64,000 nt of DNA from Epithemia pelagica (lineage: Eukaryota; Bacillariophyta; Bacillariophyceae; Surirellales; Surirellaceae). The DNA is taken from positions 2,480,001 through 2,544,000 of the forward strand of contig OX337233.1 of assembly GCA_946965045.2 (NCBI GenBank). The letters are read 5' to 3'. The position numbers were made by a program, and so were the translations under genes. The notes under the pieces are model-generated. The model had not been told where the DNA came from and ran no database searches. It worked only from the letters and a program-made list of their open reading frames with translations. Shown piece by piece: positions 41,341 to 51,200 of this stretch (position 1 is the first letter of the stretch; each line of letters starts with the position of its first letter).

Positions 41341-42900
41341 CTACATTGATCCAGAAAGCTTGATACTGTCCAGATTTGGAGTTCGTCGGGATGACGGAGA
41401 TGGTTTCTTTCGATGTGACAATGTGAGTCCGCTGTGGGAACTCATCCGGAAGTTGGTGACTTTCAGACTCAAGTTTGAAGGTACAATTCTTTGATTTTGA
41501 CTCTTGTCGCTCGACGTTGCACTCAAGAGTTCATGTGGATGAGCACGGCTGCTTGCAAGCGCCATGTGACCAGACAATCCGGATCGGAAATTAATCGATT
41601 TTTGAACTTCTCGAGCTTGCCTTTCTCGCCAGGCAAGGGCACCCGCTCTGATCACATTGGGGACAGGCGAAGGAAGTCGACACGAGTTTGGAACCGGTAC
41701 GTTGGGTTCAATTGGAGTCAACGTTGAAGCAAACGTAGCTACAGCCGAGGGTTCCCTGGAAAATGTCCAGCTGGGTTTGTCTCCTTCTTTCTTCTCTGTG
41801 GGGCTCTCTTCTCCGTTTGAAAACTCAGCAGACTCTTCGTTTTCATCCGTGTGAAAGGCGGAGCGGCAGACTACTGTGAAGTCCTCATCGTTTTTCAGAG
41901 AATCTTGCAACTGATTCATGAGTTTGACGAATTGTGTATCATGCTCAGTTTGCTTTGTGCGAAGTCGTCTTCTCTCAGCAGACATTGTTTTCAGCATTGC
42001 CTCTAGAATGCATGCTCGGTCCAAGGCGTTCATCACTTTGACAATTTGATTCTTGTCCGCACGGACGAATCCGTATCCTCGAGCTAACTTAGCCCAACCC
42101 TGTTCAACGGAAACGACCTGAATTCGGTCTCCACATACCAAATGAGCCATTTCCGTATCATCACTCGCGCTGCTGGATCTTTCGATAGAATCTGGAGCGC
42201 CTTTTAGGCTATTTTGGTCTTGCTTCACCTTGTGAACCAATGAGTCCACGTCTTCATCCGTCATGACACTTGAAGATCGTGTCAAGGTAGGAGGACGTTT
42301 GGGGAAAATTTGCAGGCCTTCCTGTACCGCAACTGCATAGGTTCCAGCAATCCCAGCGGAAACAGAGGTAGCGAATTGCGCACGTTGATTCTCCTCTTCC
42401 TCGTCTGCTTCCAGCTTGGACATGACACCACCAGACGTGGCGTCAGTGGACGGCATGGTTTCAATTCCTGGGCATATTGGTTCTTCCAAAATTGATCGTC
42501 GATCACCAGAAGCTAACTGTGTTGCATCAATAAGAGATAGCAGTACTACATTCTTTGGCAAGGGTAAACGCTTCTTCATCGGTTTTTGGTCTCTCGGGCC
42601 TTTAGGTTGCGTTCGTGAATTGTACGAAGAAGCGGTTGTTGAACTGGATCTTGCGCTAGACCAGTACGGTCGAGCTGATATAGATGATGGAGGGGTAGGA
42701 GCAGCGTTGTTTGTTTCGGGAACAAAGGTCATGTAAAGAGGTTCACGGCATTCCATGCATTTGTCCAGGCGATCGCCGCAACGCTTGCACACATAGGTAT
42801 GTCCACAAGGAAGGACCACTGGATATCGAGTCCCCTCATTCTCAAACTCATCATAACATATCATACAATGAAACTGGAAGGCATGATCAGCTTTATTCAT
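41341..42900 (-). CDS. RING-finger protein with an SH3-like segment
   Basis: 519 aa from ATG 42900 (a non-ATG extension upstream exists). A C3HC4 RING finger lies at about residues 12-52: CMICYDEF, VVLPCGHTYVCKRCGDRL, CMECREPLY. This is typical of an E3 ubiquitin ligase. The following ~170 aa are Ser/Pro-rich. At about residue 255-290 the segment HLVCGDRIQVVSVEQGWAKLARGYGFVRADKNQIVKV looks like an SH3-type beta barrel and is followed by a coiled coil (ILEAMLKTMSAERRRLRTKQTEHDTQF). The C-terminal third is polar and likely disordered. The RING plus SH3-like order recalls signalling-type E3s, but no ortholog is recognised. Confidence 0.8.
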   Translation of the reverse strand: MNKADHAFQFHCMICYDEFENEGTRYPVVLPCGHTYVCKRCGDRLDKCMECREPLYMTFVPETNNAAPTPPSSISARPYWSSARSSSTTASSYNSRTQPKGPRDQKPMKKRLPLPKNVVLLSLIDATQLASGDRRSILEEPICPGIETMPSTDATSGGVMSKLEADEEEENQRAQFATSVSAGIAGTYAVAVQEGLQIFPKRPPTLTRSSSVMTDEDVDSLVHKVKQDQNSLKGAPDSIERSSSASDDTEMAHLVCGDRIQVVSVEQGWAKLARGYGFVRADKNQIVKVMNALDRACILEAMLKTMSAERRRLRTKQTEHDTQFVKLMNQLQDSLKNDEDFTVVCRSAFHTDENEESAEFSNGEESPTEKKEGDKPSWTFSREPSAVATFASTLTPIEPNVPVPNSCRLPSPVPNVIRAGALAWRERQAREVQKSINFRSGLSGHMALASSRAHPHELLSATSSDKSQNQRIVPSNLSLKVTNFRMSSHSGLTLSHRKKPSPSSRRTPNLDSIKLSGSM

Positions 42901-43354
42901 TATGGTGATCAGCGGAAAAAGACGTTCATGGGCTCGCCGATCAATCTGTCGACGGCTTTGTCGTGTCAATCATAAACCACCACAATCTCAATAAAGTCCT
43001 CATTATTGTACCACACGACTCTCCGCGTTCTGGATGTTCCGCCGCGCGCGTAGCAGCGCGGGCGCGTGTTTCCAGATGTCGTATCCTATTTATTACTTAA
43101 GGAATGATCACATGTCTGCAATATGTGCTAGAATTCACATGCACATGATGTTGCTATGCAGGCGTTTCTTGGTCCCGCCTCATGTTCCAGCTCCTTTTGT
43201 AGTAGTATAGAGGTTACTGTACAGATACAGACTAGCGATTCTGTCAGTTTGGAGTGGGGCCCATTCCGCACGCCATCCCTTCCTCATTATTGAGCGCGTG
43301 AATCAACGTGGGAAAATCTCCTGCTTCCGAGTCCGAGCCACCATCACAAGTTTT
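42901..43354. other. intergenic region, no gene seen
   Basis: Contains a GC-rich spot (GCCGCGCGCGTAGCAGCGCGGGCGC spans about 43033-43057) upstream of the RING gene. No coding support. Confidence 0.4.
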
Positions 43355-43550
43355 TTGAGTTGACAAGAGAGACAGGGCATCAAAATCAAACCCATTTCTC
43401 GCATCGGCTTCTCGCGGTAGTCAAATCTCACAGAGTCCACAGCCAAGAAAATTGCTTGACAATCAGCGCATTTGGCCCGTTCGATCAATCGAACTGTTAT
43501 GCCGCGCTGCTTGAGTAGGTAGGCTTGGTACCAAAGCCTGATTCTTTTGC
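43355..43550 (-). pseudogene. internal fragment of an FMN alpha-hydroxyacid oxidase gene
   Basis: The encoded stretch LWYQAYLLKQRGITVRLIERAK, DCQAIFLAVDSVRFDYRE matches LWYQAYILKQRDTTVRLIERAK, GCRAIFLTVDSVRFGYRE of the intact gene at 61987-63439 on the same strand. The DNA match covers roughly 180 bp, with scattered substitutions and small indels (an extra CG in CTTCTCGCGGTAG and an inserted AATC in ATCAAAATCAAACCC) that break the frame. Neither the FMN-binding end nor the N-terminus is present. It is a duplicated exon piece, not a gene. Confidence 0.85.
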
Positions 43551-44484
43551 GGCATAATGAAGTTACGTGGGATACGGGATGGCTGATGGATGGTGAGATG
43601 AAGCTGAGGTGACAGGCACACAACTCGATCCAAAAAAACTGACGTTTTGGTACCATGTTCGATTCCGAGATGAGGTCATTTCAGGGATCTCTCGGAACAA
43701 GCACATTATTGTTCTTTTCGGGTAGTCTTAGTGGCACGAACACGGAATCCAATGTCTCATTACTCTCATTGCGCAGCACCCGAGAGTTCCACAGATCCCT
43801 TGTTCCATAGGGGTGGTTGCCATGGATTGCTCCATACCTAATGGTTTGGCTCATTCCCGTTGTTCTTCGCGCCATCACGACTGTTGCTTGGGTCCCCGAT
43901 GATTCTCACCAGCATCCAAGAATTTTCGTACACAAACATCTCCTTCCATGTGGCTACCTAGACTGTTTCATTCCAACCAACCTCCAGCTTCTGACAGAAA
44001 AACGAAGGACCAGGATCAGATCGGTAATTGGAAATAGCAGGTGGGCCACCCGTCAGTCTTTGAGGTTGCTACATTCATTCTTGGAATCCTGCCCCATTCG
44101 CCCAGGATTCAATATTCGACTTGGCTTCATTTCTGTTGTTTGTAGGTCAAGGAGCCACCGGTCTGAAATCCATTGGACGTCAATCTTTACTGTTGATAAC
44201 ACAACATGTTTTTGTGACGATCCAGTGAACGTGTAGAGCATCCACGTATCTATCTTTCTCTTGTTCAATTGTATTCAGTCCTAACCATGCCAACAGAAGA
44301 TATATTTTTAGGTTGCTAATTCATTCTTGCAATCCTGACCCATTCGCCCAAGATTCATCAATCTTCTACTTTGCTTTCTTTCTATCTTTGCGGATTTGAG
44401 CTCTCTCCACGACGAGGAAAAGATACAATTTCTTAGTTTCGCGCACCAGCCAACTGCTTCGCCTGTGGGTGGGGGCGGGGAGAC
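43551..44484. other. intergenic stretch with a diverged direct repeat
   Basis: No supported gene, although a 139-codon plus-strand frame is present. 44064-44112 and 44311-44358 are a diverged direct repeat: GGTTGCTA...TTCATTCTTG(G/C)AATCCTG(C/A)CCCATTCGCCCA(G/A)GATTCA, 247 bp apart. Confidence 0.5.
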
Positions 44485-45185
44485 TTAGAGCATACGAGAC
44501 AAGCCACGGCCCTTGAATATTCCAAGCGTACGCTTGTCTCCTCCATGGAGATCCGACGCGAGGAACATTACCGTTCCACTGTTTCCCCTTTCACAGGAGG
44601 ACGGAATAAATGTGAAATAGTAATGAGGTTTCTTTGTTTTGTCATCAATGACAACGGACAGGAACGTCCCGTGGACCATGCCACTTGGACATTGTGAAGG
44701 AAGTTGTGAAGGAAGAGATCGAACCGTGGCGGAAGGAGATGGACAAGGAAGATTGCGGAAGGAGACGGGACAAACGTAAGGAAGATTGGACCTTCCTTAT
44801 ATTTGTCCCATCTCCTCCCGCAATCTTCCTTGTCCCATCCCTCCTTCCACAACGGTTCGATCTCTTCCTTCACAACTTCGTTCACAGTATCTTTGAGACC
44901 GTCCAGAATAACACGCAACCAAACCTGATTGGATTCACTTGAAACATTGCCAGGTGCTGCTAGTTGGAGGCTGTCAGCAATATCATTGCTGTTCCTGTTT
45001 CCGACATGGGTGTGGGAAGAGGTGTCCTGTGTAGAAGTGTTGTGGCCAACCTCAGAACAATGCGATCCCGCATTGTCCTCCATAGCATCCTCTTCATTTG
45101 AGTTCTGTTTAATTGACAGTGAACTCGCCATCGTAATAGAATCAACAACGTGAAGTCGATTCACAGATATTTCTTCCAATCCCAT
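44485..45185 (-). pseudogene. rearranged copy of the trypsin-like peptidase gene
   Basis: Starts at 45185 with MGLEEISVNRLHVVDS and runs nearly parallel to the neighbouring copy (start at 53048, body from 46371 down to 45231) through NSNEEDAMEDN, HCSEVGHNTSTQDTSS and SSESNQ. After a helical segment (VNEVVKEEIEPLWKEG) the sequence turns back on itself in a ~95-bp inverted repeat. It resumes out of frame at the peptidase C-terminal part, where FLSVVIDDKTKKPHYYFTF and the GNSG serine motif are still readable (44679-44485). The His and Asp segments of the triad are missing, and the end is cut short (GRGLSRML). It lies 45 bp downstream of the other copy's stop, so it is a tandem duplicate that later rearranged. 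Confidence 0.8.
44693..44886. repeat. long imperfect inverted repeat (hairpin, arms ~95 bp)
   Basis: The arm at 44693-44787, starting TGTGAAGGAAGTTGTGAAGG, is matched by the reverse complement of 44790-44886 (TGTGAACGAAGTTGTGAAGG and on), with roughly nine in ten bases matching and almost no spacer. A transcript in either direction would fold into a long double-stranded stem. Confidence 0.9.
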
Positions 45186-46236
45186 GTTGTTCCAGGAAAA
45201 GTGGATAGGACCGGTTCTTTGTTTTTCAATTTACAGCAGACAGACCCAGTCGTCGCTACTTTCCTCGTCCGAAGAAGAATCTTGCGAGCTCCCTGAGGAA
45301 TTTGAGAGAGAGGCATGAAAAGGGAATCGCTCGTGCGAAGGGTAGTTGTCGGGGGTTTCAATCAATAAGTAATTTTTCGGTTCTTTTAGTTTTGGAGGCA
45401 TATCTGTCCAGATTACTTCATTAGAGTCGCCTTGGACTGAAATCAAAACTCCTTCGTTGGATGGTATTGTCCCTACTATAAGCTTCACCACCTTGGCTCG
45501 TGTCACCTCTTCGGGAAAGGGGACAATTATTCCACGGGCTTTTATTCCTTCTTCTTTTTTGCTCATGCCCTTGAAGATTCCAAGAGCACGCTTGTCCCCT
45601 CCATGGAGATCCGATGCAAGGAACATTACCGTTCCGCTGTTTCCCCTTTCACCAAAGGAAGGAATGAAAGTGGAATAGTAATGAGGTTTCTTTGTTTTGT
45701 CATCAATGACAACGGAAAGGGACGTCCCCTGGACCGTGCCACTTTGACATTTGCCAGCCGTAGATTCTCCTGCGACAGCATTGCATAATTCATCGTATGG
45801 TATAAAATCTGCCTTGGGTATAAATTTTCCTTGTGACGAGGGACATTTATCAAGCTGTAACAAGACGATGTCTTTGCTGACATCCTTGTGGCCTTGGAAA
45901 TCATCATCTGCCAAGTGCTTTGCGAAGAGGACATGAGTTACATTGCAACCGCACACCTTCAAGTACATGGCCACATCATCGGGAATTTCAAGTAATGTCT
46001 GTTTGCAATTACCACTTTCACAACGAGTTGCTATTGACTGCTTGATACAGTGTAGCGCTGACACCATGCAGAAGTTCTGCTCAAATTCGACCAAAGTCCA
46101 TGTAGCTGATCCCCCACTCGTGCGAGCTTTTTGCAGATGCTCTTTGTCACCGGCAATGACAAGATCCAAAGCTCCTACCGCTGCCGATGGAAGAGCTCGG
46201 GCAATCAATTTGTCCGTTTTATCTAAACGATTCATC

Positions 46237-46331
46237 AATCTTCCTTCCATGTTTCCCATCTCCTTCCGCAATCTTCCTTCCATGTTTCCCATCTCCTTCC
46301 GCAATCTTCCTTCCATGTTTCCCATCTCCTC
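46237..46331. repeat. 33-bp tandem repeat, three copies, coding
   Basis: Units at 46237-46269, 46270-46302 and 46303-46331 (last partial) are almost identical and encode the repeated coiled-coil undecapeptide MGNMEGRLRKE on the minus strand. Near-identity suggests recent expansion. Confidence 0.9.
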
Positions 46332-46371
46332 CAGAATATCACGCAAAAATGCCTGATTGGATTCACTTGAA

Positions 46372-46609
46372 TGTCACAAAGTGGGGCGTACTGTCCATCA
46401 GTGGGGTTGACGGGCAGTCTTGTAGCGCGCGTGTCGGCATGGGAAAGTAGATAGATTCAAATTCCCACTGTCACCATAATTTCCAAATCTGTTGTTTTGA
46501 TCTTCCTTTTTCGTCGTTAGCCGCATCATCGAACCAAGGTGACCATAGTGGAGCATCAACTCTCCGCTGCGTACGACTTTGAGCAACAGCAACATCGTCT
46601 GTTGCGACA
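46372..46609 (+). repeat. 5' LTR of the copia element
   Basis: 238 bp, TG...CA ends. It differs from the 3' LTR at two sites near the CATCATCGAACCAAGGTGACC stretch (G/C and G/T). It presumably carries the element's promoter. Confidence 0.96.
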
Positions 46610-46624
46610 GGTTATGAGCCCAAG
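46610..46624 (+). promoter_or_regulatory. primer-binding site for a half initiator-Met tRNA
   Basis: GGTTATGAGCCCAAG directly abuts the LTR. GGTTATGAGCCC is complementary to the anticodon arm of eukaryotic initiator tRNA-Met (GGGCUCAUAACC), not to its 3' end. Drosophila copia and some relatives prime from such an internal tRNA fragment. Confidence 0.7.
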
Positions 46625-46727
46625 TAAAGGGTTGTAAGCTTGCTTTTGTTATCGAACAAGAGCTGGAGAAGAAGAAGACTTCGCGTACCATCGACGAAAC
46701 GAAACGGACTCGACGCTGAGAAGAACC

Positions 46728-48218
46728 ATGTCTACTGGAGGGGAATTGCCACCGCCACCGGGACCACCTAGCACGCCTCGAGCGCCGCGTCCCCCTACAC
46801 CGCCACGGCTTGGAGGATTGACCGGAATCCATCCATGGACTGGAGGCCGACCGACTGATGTGACGTTCACCGCAACGACACGAACCGTTCCGCGGAGCCC
46901 ATATTGCTACCAGTTGCAAGATCCGACGGAAGCCCACAAGGCGCTCAAACAGAAGACGACCATTGTGGATGGTAATGAAAGCGAGCCGCGCAAGTTCACA
47001 CGAGATGAAAAGAGCCTCACAATTGAGCAATTGGCAGAGATGGTCGCCGACCACATGGAGTTTCATGGGATGGACAGTGAATTCTACCTTCCTGATCCAC
47101 AAGATCCCACCAGACTTGTTGACATCCTGCAAGAAGACTCCGAGTTCACCCCAGCCTTTGTTGTCAATCACTTCAGAACTGGAATGGGAGCAACAACACC
47201 CTTGTACGATGACTACTCCACCAACAACATGGACCTTGCGTATAAGGCCATTATGTCACTGTTGGATGACTCAGTGAAGAACAGTATTTGCCCACTGCTA
47301 CCACGCGATTTGAAGTATGGGCCGATCCTCTGGATTTACGTCGTGCGTGAGGTTAGAACCGCCTCCTTCCAGCGAATCAAAGCGTTGAAACAACAACTGG
47401 AAGCCCACAAACTTCGCCAAACAGCTGGAGAAGACGTGAAAGTGTTCACCACCAAGTTTCTACAGACTTGTGTGGAGCTTGGAAAGAATGTGCCAAGTGA
47501 CGCCCCATTTCTGCTGAATGAACAGCTCTGCACATCTTCGGTAGAACAGTTCCGTGTAAAATTCATGGCTCAGAGCACAGCTGTCAATCAATGGGTCACC
47601 AAAGTCCATGGCCTCTCAAGAGCCACCATCGAAGGACGAGCAACCGAACCCGACTATATCTCAGTGCAACAGCTTGTCGAAGAAGCGAATGCAGAATATA
47701 CCTTGTTGTTGACAGCCAAGCGTTGGGGTCCGTCTGGAAAGAGCGACTCTGGAAATCCGCCAGAAGCAATGATGTCGTTCACGAAAACCAAGATTAACAA
47801 TCTCGTTCAGAAGAGTGTCTCTGCTGCCTTGAAAGGCGGTACCAACAACGGAAAGGGCACGTCCAACAATGGCGGTCGAAAGTGTCATATCTGTGGATCA
47901 CCGGATCATTTAAAGAAAGACTGCCCCAAAGCCAACAACAACGACGGCAAAGGAGGCGAACGAAAGTCGAAAGCTCCGAAGGCTCCTTGGAAATCCAAAC
48001 CACCAGGTGATGGAGAGCCTGAAACGAAAAATGTGAACGGAACAACGTGGCATTGGTGTGCCATTTGTGGATTCTGGCGACTATCGCACGGAACGGCGAC
48101 GCATGATAACGATTATGCGAAGAAAGCGAATCAAACTGGCGGTACGAAACCGGCCGCATCGCTTGCATCTCTAAAATATTGTGGAGCTGCAACTATCTTA
48201 GACGAAGACGACGAATGA
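46728..48218 (+). CDS. copia Gag
   Basis: 496 aa starting MSTGGELPPPPGPP with a Pro-rich N-terminus. The central part is capsid-like and mostly helical. A CCHC zinc knuckle (CHICGSPDHLKKDC, about residue 385) is followed by a second Cys/His cluster (WCAICGFWRLSHGTATH, about 440-458). The knuckle binds genomic RNA in particle assembly. The frame ends in TGA at 48216-48218. The Pol frame is in the same register, so Gag-Pol could be made by readthrough of this single stop. Confidence 0.94.
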   Translation: MSTGGELPPPPGPPSTPRAPRPPTPPRLGGLTGIHPWTGGRPTDVTFTATTRTVPRSPYCYQLQDPTEAHKALKQKTTIVDGNESEPRKFTRDEKSLTIEQLAEMVADHMEFHGMDSEFYLPDPQDPTRLVDILQEDSEFTPAFVVNHFRTGMGATTPLYDDYSTNNMDLAYKAIMSLLDDSVKNSICPLLPRDLKYGPILWIYVVREVRTASFQRIKALKQQLEAHKLRQTAGEDVKVFTTKFLQTCVELGKNVPSDAPFLLNEQLCTSSVEQFRVKFMAQSTAVNQWVTKVHGLSRATIEGRATEPDYISVQQLVEEANAEYTLLLTAKRWGPSGKSDSGNPPEAMMSFTKTKINNLVQKSVSAALKGGTNNGKGTSNNGGRKCHICGSPDHLKKDCPKANNNDGKGGERKSKAPKAPWKSKPPGDGEPETKNVNGTTWHWCAICGFWRLSHGTATHDNDYAKKANQTGGTKPAASLASLKYCGAATILDEDDE

Positions 48219-48230
48219 CTCATCGGGCGG

Positions 48231-51200
48231 ATGCTCATTGCTATGTATTCTTATTTGGTGATGATGAATCCGTTGCCCATCCTCTTCGCTTTCATTCGCT
48301 TGTTCCTCTCTCTTTGGCGCACCGTCTTGCCACAACAAAAACCTCGCCGCTCAACCACTCGCAAAACTCGTCGCTGCTTTCGCTTCTCGCCGATCTTGGT
48401 ATTGCCTGGTCTGTTCTGTTGCTATTCGGGTATGATGATGAGCACACATTCCTTCGTTTTGGGAATTGATGCACCGCTCACCAAGTTTCCATCGCTTGCC
48501 TTTGCAAGTCGCGTCTACCATCGACGCTTGTTTGGGCAACCCAATAGCAAAATCACCCTTGCTTTCAAGTATCATCGACGAACCTTCTACCTTCCACCAC
48601 GATGGCGTAGACGACGGAGACGCAAGCGTCGTGACCTTGACGATGCAAGCCCAGCAGACGACGATCCTCCACCTACTCCGTTTCCAAAACCTCCTGACCC
48701 TGACCCGTTTGAAGAACTGTCTTTCTCCATTCTGTTTCCCACGGCTGTCCCTCATCAAGCACAAGCAAACACTGCCGAGCCGTCAACAGAAGGAGCACCG
48801 TTGGCTTGGAACTTTCTTTCGGAATCCTCCGCCTCAACCTTTTCGGTCACGATCGATTCTGGTGCAACGATCACCATCACCCCATTTCGAGACGATTTTG
48901 TTGAATACTCTGCCCAAACTGGTTCAGTGCTGCAAGGATTGGCTAAAGGCCTCCCAAAAGATGGAACCGGAATCGTCCGCTGGAGAATGCAACTTGACGA
49001 CGGGAGCTACACCGAAATGGAAGCACCGGCTTACCATGTCTCCACCGCTCGTTGCCGCTTATTTTCTCCGCAAAGCTACTTGCAACACAAAGAAGCCACG
49101 TCCGCCGAGAACGTGCTTGAAAGTTTCGTGATCCGTGGTTCGACTCTCCGGTTCGAAATCGCAGACGGCAAAGTTGCAAGCATCTCATACCATCCAGAAA
49201 ACAACCTTCCTACGTGCACTATGGCGAATGTTCAACCTTCTCCGTCGGTGAATCAAGCATGTGTCACCCACACACAAAATCCAAACCTGACGACCGCACA
49301 AAAAGAACTTATGAAATGGCACTATCGGTTGTGCCATCATGGTTTGGCGGCTATTCAACGTCTCATGCAATCTGGAGCCCTTGGTCCGTCCTCTCTCATC
49401 AAGGCTGCATCCAAGTGTGAATTGCCCAAGTGCGCCAGTTGTCAATTTGGCAAAGCAAAACGGCGTCCGACTGATACCTCCACGAAAACGATTGTCCGCG
49501 AGAGGGAGTATGGCTTGAAGAAAGACCAGTTGTTCCCCGGCCAACGCGTTTCCATGGATCATTTTGTCGTCAAGCAAAAGGGCCGCCTCTATTCGTCTCG
49601 AGGCCAGTCTCACGAGGACAGCATGTACTCTGGTGGGTGTATCTTTGTCGACCACGCCACCGGGGACATCCATATTGAACACTTGGTCAATTTCACCGCC
49701 ACCGAAACCATCGCCGCTAAAGAGCGTTACGAAAAGCGCATGTTTGATTTCGGCATTACCGTGCAAGCGTACCAGTCGGATAACGGAATCTTCGCGTCGA
49801 AAGCCTTTGTCAACGAAATTGAATCCGGCTTGCAAAACATAAAGTTCAGTGGTGTCGGTGCCCATCATCAAAATGGGATTGCCGAACGTGGAATCGGAAC
49901 CATCCTTTCAAAGGCACGCACTATTTTGCTTCATGCAGCCATTCGATGGCCAGACGCTGCCGATATCAGTCTGCGGCCGATGGCGGTCGATTACGTGGTA
50001 TTCCAGCATAACCACATGCCGCGAACCAGCACCGGCATGATGTCTCCCATGGAAATGATTATGAAATCAAAAGTTGGCAGACAAGCTCTTGAAGACATGC
50101 ATGTATGGGGATGCCCCTGTTACGTCTTGGATCCAACTCTCCAAGATGGGCATAAGCTACCAAAATGGAAGCCAAGGTCACGTCGTGGAATCTTCCTTGG
50201 TTTTTCCAAACGACACTCGTCCAGGGTCCCACTAGTCCTCAACACGAAAACGGGACACATTTCACCGCAATTCCACGTCGTCTTTGACGACTGGTTTACA
50301 AGCGTAATTGGAGCCAGTCCTGATCGTCCGTTTGATCAAAACGAGTGGACACAACTGTTTGCGGATTCCCGTTACCACTACGCCTTCGATGAGGACGATC
50401 CGATTACCTTGGCAGATGAATGGGTAGACCAGCATGAAGACCAAGTAGATCGGTCAGCTCAAATCCGCATCACTCAACAACGAGTTCGCTTTGCCGATCA
50501 AAACGATCCTCCTGAACCAGATACAACGGCTCAACAGAGGGAGCAGGACCAGCCTGCAACAAACGATCCACCGTCCGAACCAAATCCGCCTCAACAACAA
50601 GAAGAACCACCATTACAACCTGTCGAAGAAGAAGAACCTCCAGCCATTGAAGAGCCACCTTCTTCACCACAGCAACAACCACAACCAGAACCGTCCCCAT
50701 CTCTCCGTCGTTCCGGACGAACAAGAAAAGCGCCATTACGATGGGGGTATGACGGTACACAGGGTGCAGGGTACCAGGCCCTAGCGAGTTTTGCAGCATT
50801 TGTCACCAACGCGACGACAAGCGCAGCATACCAAGCGTTCCTTGACTTGGATACCGACTCCGACACTTTTGGATTCCGCGATCCAATCGTGTACCAAGCT
50901 TCAAGCAAAAAGAATAATCCAGATCTACCGTCTTACTATGAGGCAATGACTGGTGATGACCGTGAGGGCTACGTAGCTGCCATGGGAAATGAAGTGAAAG
51001 AGCTGGAAGACAAGGGAACCTGGGTCATGACACTCCAATCCGAGATGGAAAAGCGGGGCGGCAAAGCCTTGCCTTCAACTAGGGCATTTCGGAGAAAGCG
51101 CTACCCCGACGGTTCGGTACGAAACCTAAAAGCACGGCTGTGTGTTAGAGGTGACAAGCAAACCTACGGCTTGGATTACTTCGAAACCTACGCACCTGTT

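Noticed and set aside
43817-44236. 139-codon plus-strand open frame
   Set aside because: No recognisable domain, and it overlaps a diverged direct repeat; not supported as a gene.
46187-46450. Plus-strand frames with repeated FPSPSAIFLPC
   Set aside because: Antisense shadow of the 33-bp coding repeat in the peptidase gene.
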